A stretch of DNA of 64,000 bases from Arsenicicoccus cauae (GTDB taxonomy: Bacteria > Actinomycetota > Actinomycetes > Actinomycetales > Dermatophilaceae). Both the position numbers and the translations under genes were made by a program. Positions within the stretch are counted from its first letter, which is position 1; every line of letters starts with the position of its first letter. The stretch covers positions 124,001 through 188,000 of the forward strand of contig NZ_WLVL01000023.1 of NCBI RefSeq assembly GCF_009707125.1. The letters run 5' to 3'. This document shows positions 7,650 through 16,767 of this stretch, one piece after another. Below the pieces are notes generated by a model. That model was not told the DNA's origin. It worked only from the letters and a program-made list of their open reading frames with translations, and made no database searches.

Positions 7650-9278
7650 GTGACCACTGTACCCAATGCCGCCTCCCTTCCTCCGGAGTTCGCGCACCCC
7701 TCCCTGCAGGCGCTGCTCCAGCTCGGCGCCACCCACGGCTCGATCGACTCCCAGCAGCTGGGGGCCGCCCTCAACGAGGTCGCCCTGGAGCCCCGTCGGA
7801 TGAAGGCCGTCCTGCGGGCCATCGATGCTGCGGGCATCACGGTCACCCTGGACCCCGACCACGCGCGAGCCGTCGCAGCCTCCGCCGGTGGTCGCTCGAG
7901 CTCCACGCGCAAGGCCACCGCCAAGAAGGCTCCTGCCAAGAAGGCCCCCGCCAAGAAGGCCGCCACGACGCGTGCCGCCGCCGACGCCGCCGCGCCGGCC
8001 AAGAAGTCCACCGCCAAGACCGCTGCGGCCGCCAAGGGCGCGGCCGCCAAGGCGGCGGGCAAGGTCGCCGCGGGCACGGATCCCGAGGCGACGGAGCCCG
8101 AGGAGCCCACCGGTGACGTGGACGTGTCGGACGACGGCCCGGCCACGTTGGACGACGTCGAGGACGTCGTGGTTGAGGACGACGCCGCGAGCACCGAGGA
8201 CGCGGACGACGACGAGAGCGTCGTCGACCCCAAGGCGCCCCAGGGCGACGCGGGCGCGGCCCGGTCCAAGGGGGTCAAGAAGGACGACGAGGAGGAGACC
8301 GACGGCGGCTTCGTCTACCGCGAGGACGACGAGGACGACGCTCCGCCGCAGCAGGTCGTGACGGCGGGGGCCACCGCCGACCCGGTCAAGGACTACCTCA
8401 AGCAGATCGGCAAGGTCGCGCTCCTCAACGCCGAGCAGGAGGTCGAGCTCGCCAAGCGCATCGAGGCCGGCCTGTTCGCCGAGGAGCGGCTCAACTCCGG
8501 CGACAAGATCGACATGAAGCTCAAGCGCGAGCTGTGGTGGGTCGCGCAGGACGGCAAGCGGGCCAAGAACCACCTGCTCGAGGCCAACCTGCGCCTCGTG
8601 GTCTCGCTCGCCAAGCGCTACACCGGCCGCGGCATGCTGTTCCTGGACCTGATCCAGGAGGGCAACCTCGGTCTGATCCGCGCGGTCGAGAAGTTCGACT
8701 ACACCAAGGGCTACAAGTTCTCGACCTACGCGACGTGGTGGATCCGTCAGGCCATCACGCGGGCCATGGCCGACCAGGCGCGCACCATCCGCATCCCCGT
8801 GCACATGGTCGAGGTCATCAACAAGCTGGCTCGCGTGCAGCGGCAGATGCTGCAGGACCTCGGGCGCGAGCCCACCCCGGAGGAGCTCGCCAAGGAGCTC
8901 GACATGACCCCCGAGAAGGTCGTCGAGGTCCAGAAGTACGGACGCGAGCCCATCTCGCTGCACACCCCCCTCGGTGAGGACGGCGACAGCGAGTTCGGCG
9001 ACCTCATCGAGGACTCCGAGGCCGTGGTGCCGGCCGACGCCGTGAGCTTCACCCTGCTGCAGGAGCAGCTCCACTCGGTGCTCGACACCCTGTCCGAGCG
9101 CGAGGCGGGCGTGGTGTCGATGCGGTTCGGCCTCACCGATGGCCAGCCCAAGACCCTGGACGAGATCGGCAAGGTCTACGGCGTCACGCGAGAGCGGATC
9201 CGGCAGATCGAGTCCAAGACCATGTCCAAGCTGCGGCACCCCAGCCGCAGCCAGGTGCTGCGGGACTACCTCGACTGA
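7650..9278 (+). CDS. sigA: RNA polymerase primary sigma factor (SigA/HrdB/RpoD)
   Basis: Housekeeping sigma factor. I chose GTG 7650 (542 residues), preceded by GAAAGG; an in-frame ATG at 7632 adds 6 residues. Order: a small N-terminal domain ([20 protein letters not shown]), a Lys/Ala-rich linker with [14 protein letters not shown], an acidic linker, region 1.2 ([24 protein letters not shown]), region 2 ([19 protein letters not shown] through [20 protein letters not shown], core binding and -10 recognition), region 3 ([22 protein letters not shown]) and region 4 with the helix-turn-helix [22 protein letters not shown]. All parts needed for a primary sigma factor are present. Confidence 0.97.
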   Translation: MTTVPNAASLPPEFAHPSLQALLQLGATHGSIDSQQLGAALNEVALEPRRMKAVLRAIDAAGITVTLDPDHARAVAASAGGRSSSTRKATAKKAPAKKAPAKKAATTRAAADAAAPAKKSTAKTAAAAKGAAAKAAGKVAAGTDPEATEPEEPTGDVDVSDDGPATLDDVEDVVVEDDAASTEDADDDESVVDPKAPQGDAGAARSKGVKKDDEEETDGGFVYREDDEDDAPPQQVVTAGATADPVKDYLKQIGKVALLNAEQEVELAKRIEAGLFAEERLNSGDKIDMKLKRELWWVAQDGKRAKNHLLEANLRLVVSLAKRYTGRGMLFLDLIQEGNLGLIRAVEKFDYTKGYKFSTYATWWIRQAITRAMADQARTIRIPVHMVEVINKLARVQRQMLQDLGREPTPEELAKELDMTPEKVVEVQKYGREPISLHTPLGEDGDSEFGDLIEDSEAVVPADAVSFTLLQEQLHSVLDTLSEREAGVVSMRFGLTDGQPKTLDEIGKVYGVTRERIRQIESKTMSKLRHPSRSQVLRDYLD

Positions 9279-9300
9279 CGGCTCCCGCGACGAGACGGCC

Positions 9301-9330
9301 GAGGCCGGCACCCCGTCGGGTGCCGGCCTC
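9301..9330. terminator. Bidirectional terminator hairpin between sigA and the transglutaminase gene
   Basis: A perfect 13-bp stem (GAGGCCGGCACCC / GGGTGCCGGCCTC) with loop CGTC sits between two convergent genes. There is no U-tract on either side. Confidence 0.75.
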
Positions 9331-9364
9331 GCTGAGTCCTGGCTGCCTCGTCATCCCCGCGTCG

Positions 9365-11701
9365 TCAGTCTGCTCGACCCCGAGCCGCGGTGGGCAGCAG
9401 GACCGCCCGCAGCCGTTGTGGCCAGGACCGCGTGCGGGCAAAGGTGCGCCGCACCACCTGGACGTCCGCCGCCACCTGGCGAGGTGACGCCGGCGCCCCG
9501 GGCGGGGCATAGCGGGCGCGCTCGACCGCCGACAGCACGCGGGTGAGGGCGCGCTTCCCGTCGTCCGGCAGCAGCGCGTAGCGGTCGTAGTGGCCGGCGA
9601 GCGCCCGGGGTGTGAGCCCGGTGGGCGGGCCCAGCCCGAGGTCGTGCAGCTGCTCCGCCAGGCTCGTCCAGTGCGCCTCCACGGCTGCTGCGGGGGTGCC
9701 CGCCCGCGCCAGCCTCCGCTGGCGCGCCCGGGCGGCGCGCAGCGGAGCGACCGCCAGGGCGATGGCCGCGACCAGCAGCAGCCCGAGCGTGAGGGTGCGG
9801 GCGGGGGTGAACCAGCCCCGCAGCCGGTCCAGCGCACCGGGCTCGGCCTCCGCGGCGGGGGTGGTATCCGTCTCGGTGGGTCGCGGCCGGGCGGTGGAGG
9901 TGGTCGTCGGGGCGGCGGTGGACGTCGACGCGGTGGGAGCGGTCGGAGGGGTCGCCCAGGCCGGGGGCAGACCCGCACGGCCGCCCGGCGTGGGCTCGAA
10001 GCGGGTCCACCCCACCCCGTCGATGAACAGCTCGGGCCAGGCGTGAGCGTCGGCGGCCCGCACAACGCGGGTCCCGTCAGGCTGCAGAGAGCCCGGCAGG
10101 AAGCCGAACACGACACGTGCGGGGATCCCCTGCGAGCGCGCCATCATGACCATGGCCGTCGAGAACTGGGTGCAGTATCCCCGGCGCGTCCGGAGGAAGT
10201 GGCTCACCGCGTCGGGCTCGACGCCGCGGCGACGCTCGTCCTCGGTGAGGGGGGCGAGGGTGAGGCTGTAGATGAAGGACGGGGATCGGGGGTACTGCTG
10301 GATGGCCATGGCCTTGGCGTAGGCGCCGTCCGGCGTGCCGTAGCGCTCGACCTCGGCCAACGACAGGACCTCCTGCGCCGTGCGGTCGACGAGCTCGCGG
10401 GAGGCGGGGTCGACGTCGAGGTAGTCGGTGTCGTCGTAGGCCGAGGTGGCGTACGGCTGCTGCGAGGCAGACCCCCTGGTCCCGCCGCCCAGCTGCGCGG
10501 GGGTGAGCGTGGGCACGGCATAGGACACGGAGTAGTCCTCGGCCGCGCGGCCGACGGAGACGAGGCCGGTCGTCGCATCCCGGCGCCACGGCACGTCCGC
10601 TCCCACGGACAGCGCCGGGACGGGTGCCGCCAGCTGTGGTGGCCGCATCACGGTGTTGTCGCTGACGCGCGCCGTGACCGAGCGATGCGGCAGATCGGGC
10701 GCGATGCCGTCCGGCAGGCCCAGGGTGCGGCCGGGAGCAGGCTGGGCCTGGTCCGCGGGGGGCGGTGTGGGGATCATGCGCCAGTGGCCGTCGACATACT
10801 GCTTGGCCATCGTGACCGCGAGCGGCGGCGGCTCGCTCCCGTCGCTGGTGCGGAGGGTGAGCACCGGGCGAGGGTCGCGGGAGCCCAGGCTGCGCGTGAT
10901 GTCCACGTCCGAGGTGAAGCTGAGGGTGCCTCGACCCGCCTGCTCCTGACGACCGAGCCCCTCGCTGAGGAACCGGGTCGGGAGGTCGGGCAGCAGGGCC
11001 TGTATGCCGACGGCCGCGAGGACGACGGCCACCGCCACGGCCCGGGACCGCCCGGAGAACCTGCTGACGACGGTGGCGGCGTCGTCCACGTTGGAGCTGC
11101 GCGACGGGGCTGCGGCGAGCGTGGCCCACCGGCGCAGCTGCGAGCCGTGCTGCTCGACGAGCAGGAGCAGCCACAGGAGCGCCAGGGGGAGGAAGTACAC
11201 GGCCGGCAGGGCCACGGGGGTGTTGACGACGGAGACGAGGTAGACGACCAGGAGCGGGAACCCCGCCACGGTCGCGGCGCGCCGCGCGACGACGAGGTGG
11301 TCCACGAGGATGGCGACCAGTCCCGTCAGCAGCGAGATCAGCGTGACCAGGCCCCGGGTCGCCGGGGCCGGGGCGGCGTAGGAGCGGATGGTGCGTCCCG
11401 CCTCCTCGAGGCGGTCGACGAGCCGGGACCCGACGTCCGTCCACGGCAGTCCGCCAGGGCCGCTGCCGAGGTCGTGGAGCAGGCACACGGCGATGCTCAC
11501 GGCGAGCAGCTGTGTCAGGACCACGCCCCACGCCGGCGCGCGCACCGAGCGCAGGCCGGCGCCGACGAGCGCGACCAGGCCCACGACGAGCAGCATGGGG
11601 CCGGTCCAGCTGGAGTCACGCAGGAGCGTGCCGATGGGCCAGGCTGCGACCACCACGGCCAGGGAGGACAGTGCGGTCTCGCGCAGGTGGGCCCGCGTCA
11701 T
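9365..11701 (-). CDS. TgpA-type transglutaminase-like membrane protease
   Basis: 778 residues. The ATG at 11701 overlaps the DUF58 stop in ATGA. About six N-terminal membrane helices are followed by a long extracytoplasmic part and a transglutaminase core: Cys in RRGYCTQFSTAMVMMARSQGIPARVVFGF, His in AADAHAWPELF and Asp in FIDGVGW. A Thr/Pro/Ala-rich linker, one more membrane helix (LTLGLLLVAAIALAVAPL) and a cytoplasmic DUF4129-like tail close the protein. TgpA proteins are always linked to DUF58 and MoxR, as here; in Pseudomonas TgpA is essential, but the substrate is unknown in actinobacteria. Confidence 0.92.
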   Translation of the reverse strand: MTRAHLRETALSSLAVVVAAWPIGTLLRDSSWTGPMLLVVGLVALVGAGLRSVRAPAWGVVLTQLLAVSIAVCLLHDLGSGPGGLPWTDVGSRLVDRLEEAGRTIRSYAAPAPATRGLVTLISLLTGLVAILVDHLVVARRAATVAGFPLLVVYLVSVVNTPVALPAVYFLPLALLWLLLLVEQHGSQLRRWATLAAAPSRSSNVDDAATVVSRFSGRSRAVAVAVVLAAVGIQALLPDLPTRFLSEGLGRQEQAGRGTLSFTSDVDITRSLGSRDPRPVLTLRTSDGSEPPPLAVTMAKQYVDGHWRMIPTPPPADQAQPAPGRTLGLPDGIAPDLPHRSVTARVSDNTVMRPPQLAAPVPALSVGADVPWRRDATTGLVSVGRAAEDYSVSYAVPTLTPAQLGGGTRGSASQQPYATSAYDDTDYLDVDPASRELVDRTAQEVLSLAEVERYGTPDGAYAKAMAIQQYPRSPSFIYSLTLAPLTEDERRRGVEPDAVSHFLRTRRGYCTQFSTAMVMMARSQGIPARVVFGFLPGSLQPDGTRVVRAADAHAWPELFIDGVGWTRFEPTPGGRAGLPPAWATPPTAPTASTSTAAPTTTSTARPRPTETDTTPAAEAEPGALDRLRGWFTPARTLTLGLLLVAAIALAVAPLRAARARQRRLARAGTPAAAVEAHWTSLAEQLHDLGLGPPTGLTPRALAGHYDRYALLPDDGKRALTRVLSAVERARYAPPGAPASPRQVAADVQVVRRTFARTRSWPQRLRAVLLPTAARGRAD

Positions 11702-13011
11702 CGGACGCTCCTGCGGGTGGACGCGATCTCTCGCCAGGCCTGGGCGGGGGTGGTGCCGTGGCCGGCGACCACGGCGCGCCAGCCGTAGCGCCGCAGCAGC
11801 TCGACGCTCGCGGCTGCCGACAGACGCCCGGGGCGCGGCCCGGCGTGCGTGGCGTCGTCCGGACGGGAGGCGGGGGGCAGGCCCTCCGGTGGGGCCTCGG
11901 CAGATCGACCGTCCGCAGCTCGACCGAAGGTCGGGCTGTCCACCACGACGGCCAGCGAGGTCGTGCCGGTGCGGTGGCTCGTCGCGAGGGCCTCGAGGTC
12001 GGCCCGGCTGCCGGGCCCGACGACGGCCACCACGAGGCCCGCCGTGCCGCGGGCCAGGACGTCGGCCGCACCGGCGAGCCCGTCCTGCTCGACCGGGACG
12101 ACGCGGGCGAGGGTGGTCAGCGCCTCGTCGAGGGTCGCGGGGCGCTCGTGCCCGCTGACCGGGTCGGTCACCAGGTCGACGTCGTAGCCGTGGTCCTGCA
12201 GGTGGCTCACGACGGAGGCGGCCGTCGTGACGGCCCACTCGAAGGAGCTGTGCGGCCCGTCGCCCGCGTGCGCCGTGACCCGGCGGTCGAGGAGCACGGC
12301 GGCCCGGCGCCGGGACGGTTGCTCCTCCTGGCGCACCATGAGCGACCCGGTGTGGGCGCTGGCGGGCCAGTGGATGCGGCGCAGCTCGTCGCCCTGGCGG
12401 TACTGGCGGATCGTGACGTCGTCCTCCCCGTGCAGGGCGACGCTGTCGGCGACGTCGTCGTCCTGGCCGGGTCCCGACCCCGGGAGCGCCGACGCGTCCA
12501 GGGGGAGCACCTGGGGGACCACCAGCACGGTGCGGGACCCGGTCAGCCGGGTCATCCGGCTGGTCAGCCCGAACCCGTCGCGCACCCGGACCGAGAGGGG
12601 GCCGAGCACGTGCTCACCCCGCACGACCGAGCCGATCGGGTAGTGCACGACCTGGTGCGCACCAGGGCGCAGGGAGGGCACGACGAACCGTGGCCGGTCA
12701 CCCAGCGGGTAGGAGACGTGCTCCTGCGCGAGGACGAGAGGGGAGCGTCGGCGTCCCGCGTTGCGCAGGGTCAGGGTGACGGTGCCGAGCTCGTCGACGG
12801 CGAGCCGGCCGGGCTCGACCTCGCGCTCGACGTGCAGCCAGCTCGCAGGACGGCGCGACAGCGCCCAGGCACCGACGGCGAGGATGACCAGGACCGTCCC
12901 GATGCGCAGCAGGTCGCCCAGCCCGAGGGCGGCACCGGCGCCGAGCAGCACCACCCCCGAGGCCAGGAAGGACTGGCCTCGGGTCGTGAGGGCGGCATCG
13001 TGTCGGGGCAT
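11698..13011 (-). CDS. DUF58 domain-containing membrane protein
   Basis: 437 residues with two closely spaced N-terminal membrane helices (GQSFLASGVVLLGAGAALG and a second through ILAVGAWAL), a beta-rich region, and the DUF58 signature DDVTIRQYRQGDELRRIHW followed by a von Willebrand A-like fold. DUF58 proteins are the partners of MoxR ATPases. The gene sits between moxR (15 bp upstream) and tgpA (4-nt overlap), so the three proteins are made together and probably form one envelope-linked complex. That role is inferred from the conserved trio; no function has been proven for this family in actinobacteria. Confidence 0.9.
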   Translation of the reverse strand: MPRHDAALTTRGQSFLASGVVLLGAGAALGLGDLLRIGTVLVILAVGAWALSRRPASWLHVEREVEPGRLAVDELGTVTLTLRNAGRRRSPLVLAQEHVSYPLGDRPRFVVPSLRPGAHQVVHYPIGSVVRGEHVLGPLSVRVRDGFGLTSRMTRLTGSRTVLVVPQVLPLDASALPGSGPGQDDDVADSVALHGEDDVTIRQYRQGDELRRIHWPASAHTGSLMVRQEEQPSRRRAAVLLDRRVTAHAGDGPHSSFEWAVTTAASVVSHLQDHGYDVDLVTDPVSGHERPATLDEALTTLARVVPVEQDGLAGAADVLARGTAGLVVAVVGPGSRADLEALATSHRTGTTSLAVVVDSPTFGRAADGRSAEAPPEGLPPASRPDDATHAGPRPGRLSAAASVELLRRYGWRAVVAGHGTTPAQAWREIASTRRSVR

Positions 13012-13026
13012 GAGCCGGCGGTGGGC

Positions 13027-14070
<1,044 letters not shown>

Positions 14071-14085
14071 CGGGACGTCAGGGCA

Positions 14086-14113
14086 ACTCTATGGATATCG
14101 GGCCCGCTGCCAA
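14086..14113 (-). promoter_or_regulatory. Candidate promoter of the moxR operon
   Basis: Read on the minus strand: -35 TTGGCA (14113-14108), 16-bp spacer, -10 TAGAGT (14091-14086). The predicted start of transcription is close to 14079, just upstream of the moxR ATG at 14070. Confidence 0.45.
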
Positions 14114-14128
14114 GGCGGACCGCTCGTT

Positions 14129-14144
14129 CCCCACTTCCCACCAC
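14129..14144 (-). promoter_or_regulatory. MraZ-like GTGG box, moxR-facing copy 1
   Basis: On the minus strand GTGGTGGGAAGTGGGG holds two GTGG units exactly 10 bp apart, the spacing of MraZ binding boxes. It lies about 16 bp upstream of the moxR -35. Confidence 0.45.
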
Positions 14145-14243
14145 CCCCCGTCCACCGACGGGTGCCGCGGGGGGTGAGGGGACGGGAGTGGAGCGCTTTG
14201 TGCCGCTTGGTCCGCCTGTGGCGGCCCCGGGGCTCCCGCCGCC

Positions 14244-14263
14244 CTCCACTTCCTACCACCACC
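14244..14263 (-). promoter_or_regulatory. MraZ-like GTGG box, moxR-facing copy 2
   Basis: On the minus strand this reads GGTGGTGGTAGGAAGTGGAG: GTGG units 10 bp apart, nearly the same sequence as the box at 14129-14144 and 115 bp from it. Together they suggest a duplicated operator. Confidence 0.45.
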
Positions 14264-14314
14264 TCTGACCAGCAGGTATGACGAAAAAATAACGGCGAAC
14301 CGCGCGATCTACGA

Positions 14315-14346
14315 TTGACCGTGGTGAGTGGTGGAGTAAAGTGGGG
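14315..14346 (+). promoter_or_regulatory. mraZ promoter with overlapping MraZ box
   Basis: TTGACC (14315-14320), a 16-bp spacer and TAAAGT (14337-14342) form a plausible promoter. Three GTGG units start at 14321, 14331 and 14341, exactly 10 bp apart, giving TGGTG, TGGAG and TGGGG with 5-nt gaps: the published MraZ box layout. The box covers the spacer and the -10, so MraZ binding would be expected to block RNA polymerase (autorepression). Confidence 0.7.
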
Positions 14347-14386
14347 GATGTCAGAGCACGCGGCGAGCCGACGGGGAGGGGCCACG

Positions 14387-14818
14387 ATGTTTCTCGGCAC
14401 CCACAACCCGCGCCTGGACGACAAGGGCCGGCTCTTCCTCCCCGCCAGGTTCCGCGAGCGCATGGCCGAGGGGTTGGTCGTGACCCGCGGCCAGGAGCGA
14501 TGCCTCTACGTGTTCCCCATGGACGAGTTCGTCCGCGTGTCCCAGCAGCTGCGCGCCGCGCCGATGACCAGCAAGGCCGTGCGGGACTACCTGCGCGTCT
14601 TCCTGTCGGGGGCCTCGGACGAGGTGCCCGACAAGCAGGGCCGCATCACGATCCCGGCGGCCCTGCGGCAGTACGCCGGGCTGAGCCGCGACTGCACCGT
14701 CATCGGTGCGGGCGAGCGCGTCGAGGTCTGGGACACCGAGGCGTGGGAGCGCTACCTGTCCTCCACCGAGCAGGCCTTCTCCGACCAGGCCGAGGAGGTG
14801 GTCCCCGGACTGCTGTGA
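14387..14818 (+). CDS. mraZ: Transcriptional regulator MraZ
   Basis: 143 residues, the family length. The ATG at 14387 begins [24 protein letters not shown], the canonical first AbrB-type half; a second half repeats the pattern as [24 protein letters not shown] weak GGGGAGGGG ribosome site precedes it; a longer frame from 14315 is rejected because it would run through the operator. MraZ forms rings that bind GTGG repeats upstream of itself and controls the dcw operon. Such repeats are present at 14321-14346. Confidence 0.96.
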   Translation: MFLGTHNPRLDDKGRLFLPARFRERMAEGLVVTRGQERCLYVFPMDEFVRVSQQLRAAPMTSKAVRDYLRVFLSGASDEVPDKQGRITIPAALRQYAGLSRDCTVIGAGERVEVWDTEAWERYLSSTEQAFSDQAEEVVPGLL

Positions 14819-14913
14819 TCCCTGGCGCCCGGCCTCCACCCGCTCCTCGTGCCCCGCGGCACCTTCCCCGGTCTCGGGACACATCGAGCGGAGCGGTTGG
14901 GGACCGGACGCCA

Positions 14914-14935
14914 GGGCCCCTCGTCCGAGGGCCCA
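14914..14935 (+). other. Hairpin in the mraZ-rsmH gap
   Basis: GGGCCCCTCG and CGAGGGCCC can pair around a short TC loop with one bulged base. It lies between the mraZ stop and the 17-bp repeats, and could be a partial terminator or part of the rsmH leader fold. Confidence 0.4.
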
Positions 14936-14999
14936 TCACCACTCAGCACCCGCCACCACGACCCACCCGCCACCACTACCCACCCACCACCACGACGCA
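14932..14999 (+). repeat. Four tandem 17-bp repeats in the rsmH leader
   Basis: Exact 17-bp period: CCCATCACCACTCAGCA, CCCGCCACCACGACCCA, CCCGCCACCACTACCCA, CCCACCACCACGACGCA. Copies 2 and 3 differ at one base, copies 2 and 4 at two; copy 1 is diverged. The array ends 23 bases before the rsmH GTG. The period is not a multiple of three and the frame has no protein logic here, so this is a DNA or RNA element, not coding sequence. Confidence 0.8.
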
Positions 15000-15022
15000 G
15001 TCACGCACAGAGAGGGGCCGAC

Positions 15023-16078
15023 GTGCAGCAGGACGACGCGCGCACAGGTGCCGCGGGCCGTCACGTCCCGGTCCTGCGCGACCGCATCGTGGGCCTGCTC
15101 TCCCCGGCCCTCGCCGAGGACGTCGACGGCGCCCGGCCGGTGTACGTCGACGGGACGCTCGGCATGGGCGGGCACGCCGAGGCGGTGCTCACAGGCTGCC
15201 CCCGCGCTCGTCTGGTCGGCATCGACCGGGACACCGAGGCCCTGCGGCTGGCGGGGGAGCGGCTCGCCGCCTTCGGGGACCGGGTCGACCTGGTGCACGC
15301 CCGCTACGACGAGATCGGCGAGGTGCTGGCCGACCTCGGCGTCGACGGCGTCCAGGGCGTCCTGCTCGACCTCGGGGTGTCCTCCCTGCAGCTCGACGAG
15401 GAGGACCGCGGCTTCGCCTACCGCGTCGACGCACCCCTCGACATGCGCATGGACCAGTCGACCGGCCGCACAGCCGCCGACGTCCTCAACACCTACGCCC
15501 ACGGCGACCTCGCTCGCGTCCTGCGGACCTACGGCGAGGAGCGGTTCGCCAAGCAGATCGCCTCGGCCGTGGTCCGTGAGCGCGAGATCGAGCCGTTCAG
15601 CACGTCGGGACGCCTGGTCGAGCTGCTGCGCCGCACCATCCCGGCCGCCTCCCAGCGGCAGAGCGGCCACCCGGGCAAGCGCACCTTCCAGGCCCTGCGC
15701 ATCGAGGTCAACGGCGAGCTCGCCTCGCTGGAGGCGGCCCTGCCCGCAGCCGTCGACGCGCTCGCCGTGGGGGGTCGCCTGGCCGTCCTGGCCTACCACT
15801 CCCTCGAGGACCGGCTCACCAAGCAGGTCCTCGCCGCGGGTGCGCGCAGCACCTCGCCACCCGACCTGCCGGTCGAGCTGCCCGAGCATGCGCCCTACCT
15901 GCGACTGCTCACCCGCGGTGGCGAGGAGCCCGACGCCGAGGAGACGGCCGCCAACCCCCGCGCCGCCTCGGCCCGGCTCCGGGCCGCCGAGCGCGTCCGC
16001 ACGTCCCCGCCCACCACGCCGACCACCCGCCCGCACCGCACCACCCGGCCAGCCCACCGGAAGGGACACCGTTCATGA
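15023..16078 (+). CDS. rsmH: 16S rRNA (cytosine1402-N4)-methyltransferase
   Basis: 351 residues from GTG 15023, set by GAGAGGGG about 6 nt upstream. RsmH (MraW) methylates C1402 in the ribosomal P site. Seen: [20 protein letters not shown]-binding [47 protein letters not shown], and [15 protein letters not shown] plus LAYHSLEDR near the end. The C-terminus has an unusual Pro/Thr/Arg/His tail of about 25 residues. Its stop overlaps the ftsL ATG (ATGA). Upstream frame extension to 14849 is rejected because it would translate the repeat array. Confidence 0.96.
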   Translation: MQQDDARTGAAGRHVPVLRDRIVGLLSPALAEDVDGARPVYVDGTLGMGGHAEAVLTGCPRARLVGIDRDTEALRLAGERLAAFGDRVDLVHARYDEIGEVLADLGVDGVQGVLLDLGVSSLQLDEEDRGFAYRVDAPLDMRMDQSTGRTAADVLNTYAHGDLARVLRTYGEERFAKQIASAVVREREIEPFSTSGRLVELLRRTIPAASQRQSGHPGKRTFQALRIEVNGELASLEAALPAAVDALAVGGRLAVLAYHSLEDRLTKQVLAAGARSTSPPDLPVELPEHAPYLRLLTRGGEEPDAEETAANPRAASARLRAAERVRTSPPTTPTTRPHRTTRPAHRKGHRS

Positions 16079-16641
16079 GCCTGCTGCAGACCGTCAGCCC
16101 GCGCCCAGGGCCGACCCGCACCTACGATCGTGCCGTCGGGCAGCGTCCCCACCTGGAGGTCGTGCGCATGGCTGGCCGCAGAGCCTCCCAGGTCCCCTTC
16201 GTGGTCCTCGGTGCCGTGCTCCTGACGCTGGGCCTGCTCGCCGCGCTGCTGCTCAACATCACGCTGTCGCAGGGCTCCTACGCCCTCAACGACCTGCAGG
16301 ACCGGTCCGCGACGCTGCGGGACCAGTCGGCGGCGCTGCGCCAGGACATCAACGCGGTGTCGTCGCCCAACCACCTCGCGACCAAGGCCCAGGAGCTGGG
16401 CATGGGCCCGGCAGACTCCCCGGCCTTCCTCGACCCGGCCACCGGCAAGGTCTCCGGCCTGGCGAGGCCCGCGACCCGGACGGGCGACTTCACGGTGATG
16501 ACCGGCAGCCAGGCGGTCGCCCCCCAGGCCCGCCCCGACGACTCCACCCTGGCCGCCGCGTCCGCCGTCTCCGGCCTCGGGCTCGGCAACGGCCTGGTGG
16601 GCGGGCTCGCCGCTCTCGCCGCCCCGGCCGCGACCCGCTGA
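16075..16641 (+). CDS. ftsL: Cell division protein FtsL-like (septum formation initiator)
   Basis: 188 residues: a cytoplasmic N-terminus, one membrane helix ([22 protein letters not shown], about residues 43-64), then a coiled-coil ([42 protein letters not shown]) as in FtsL/DivIC proteins that scaffold the FtsQLB complex and activate FtsWI. The tail after residue 110 is Ala/Gly-rich and low-complexity. Sequence conservation of FtsL is always weak; the call rests on fold pattern and on position between rsmH (4-nt overlap) and ftsI. Confidence 0.88.
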   Translation: MSLLQTVSPRPGPTRTYDRAVGQRPHLEVVRMAGRRASQVPFVVLGAVLLTLGLLAALLLNITLSQGSYALNDLQDRSATLRDQSAALRQDINAVSSPNHLATKAQELGMGPADSPAFLDPATGKVSGLARPATRTGDFTVMTGSQAVAPQARPDDSTLAAASAVSGLGLGNGLVGGLAALAAPAATR

Positions 16642-16767
16642 GCCGCGTCGCAACCGCCCGATCGGCGCCTCACGGTCGATGATGGAGGCGGTGGGCACCG
16701 CAAGAAGCACGACCAGACCCACGGACAACCGACGCGCCCCGGGCGCACGAAGGATCGAGGTGAGCGC

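Noticed and set aside
7915-8060. Repeated AAGAAGGC units as a tandem repeat element
   Set aside because: They encode the Lys/Ala linker of SigA in frame and have no independent spacing.
5564-8278. Minus-strand open frame of 904 codons opposite DUF4192, usp and sigA
   Set aside because: It crosses several real genes and intergenic regions and has low-complexity composition only; a shadow of high GC.
14849-15022. Upstream in-frame extension of rsmH
   Set aside because: It would translate the 17-bp repeats and a hairpin; GTG 15023 has a ribosome site and matches the family start.
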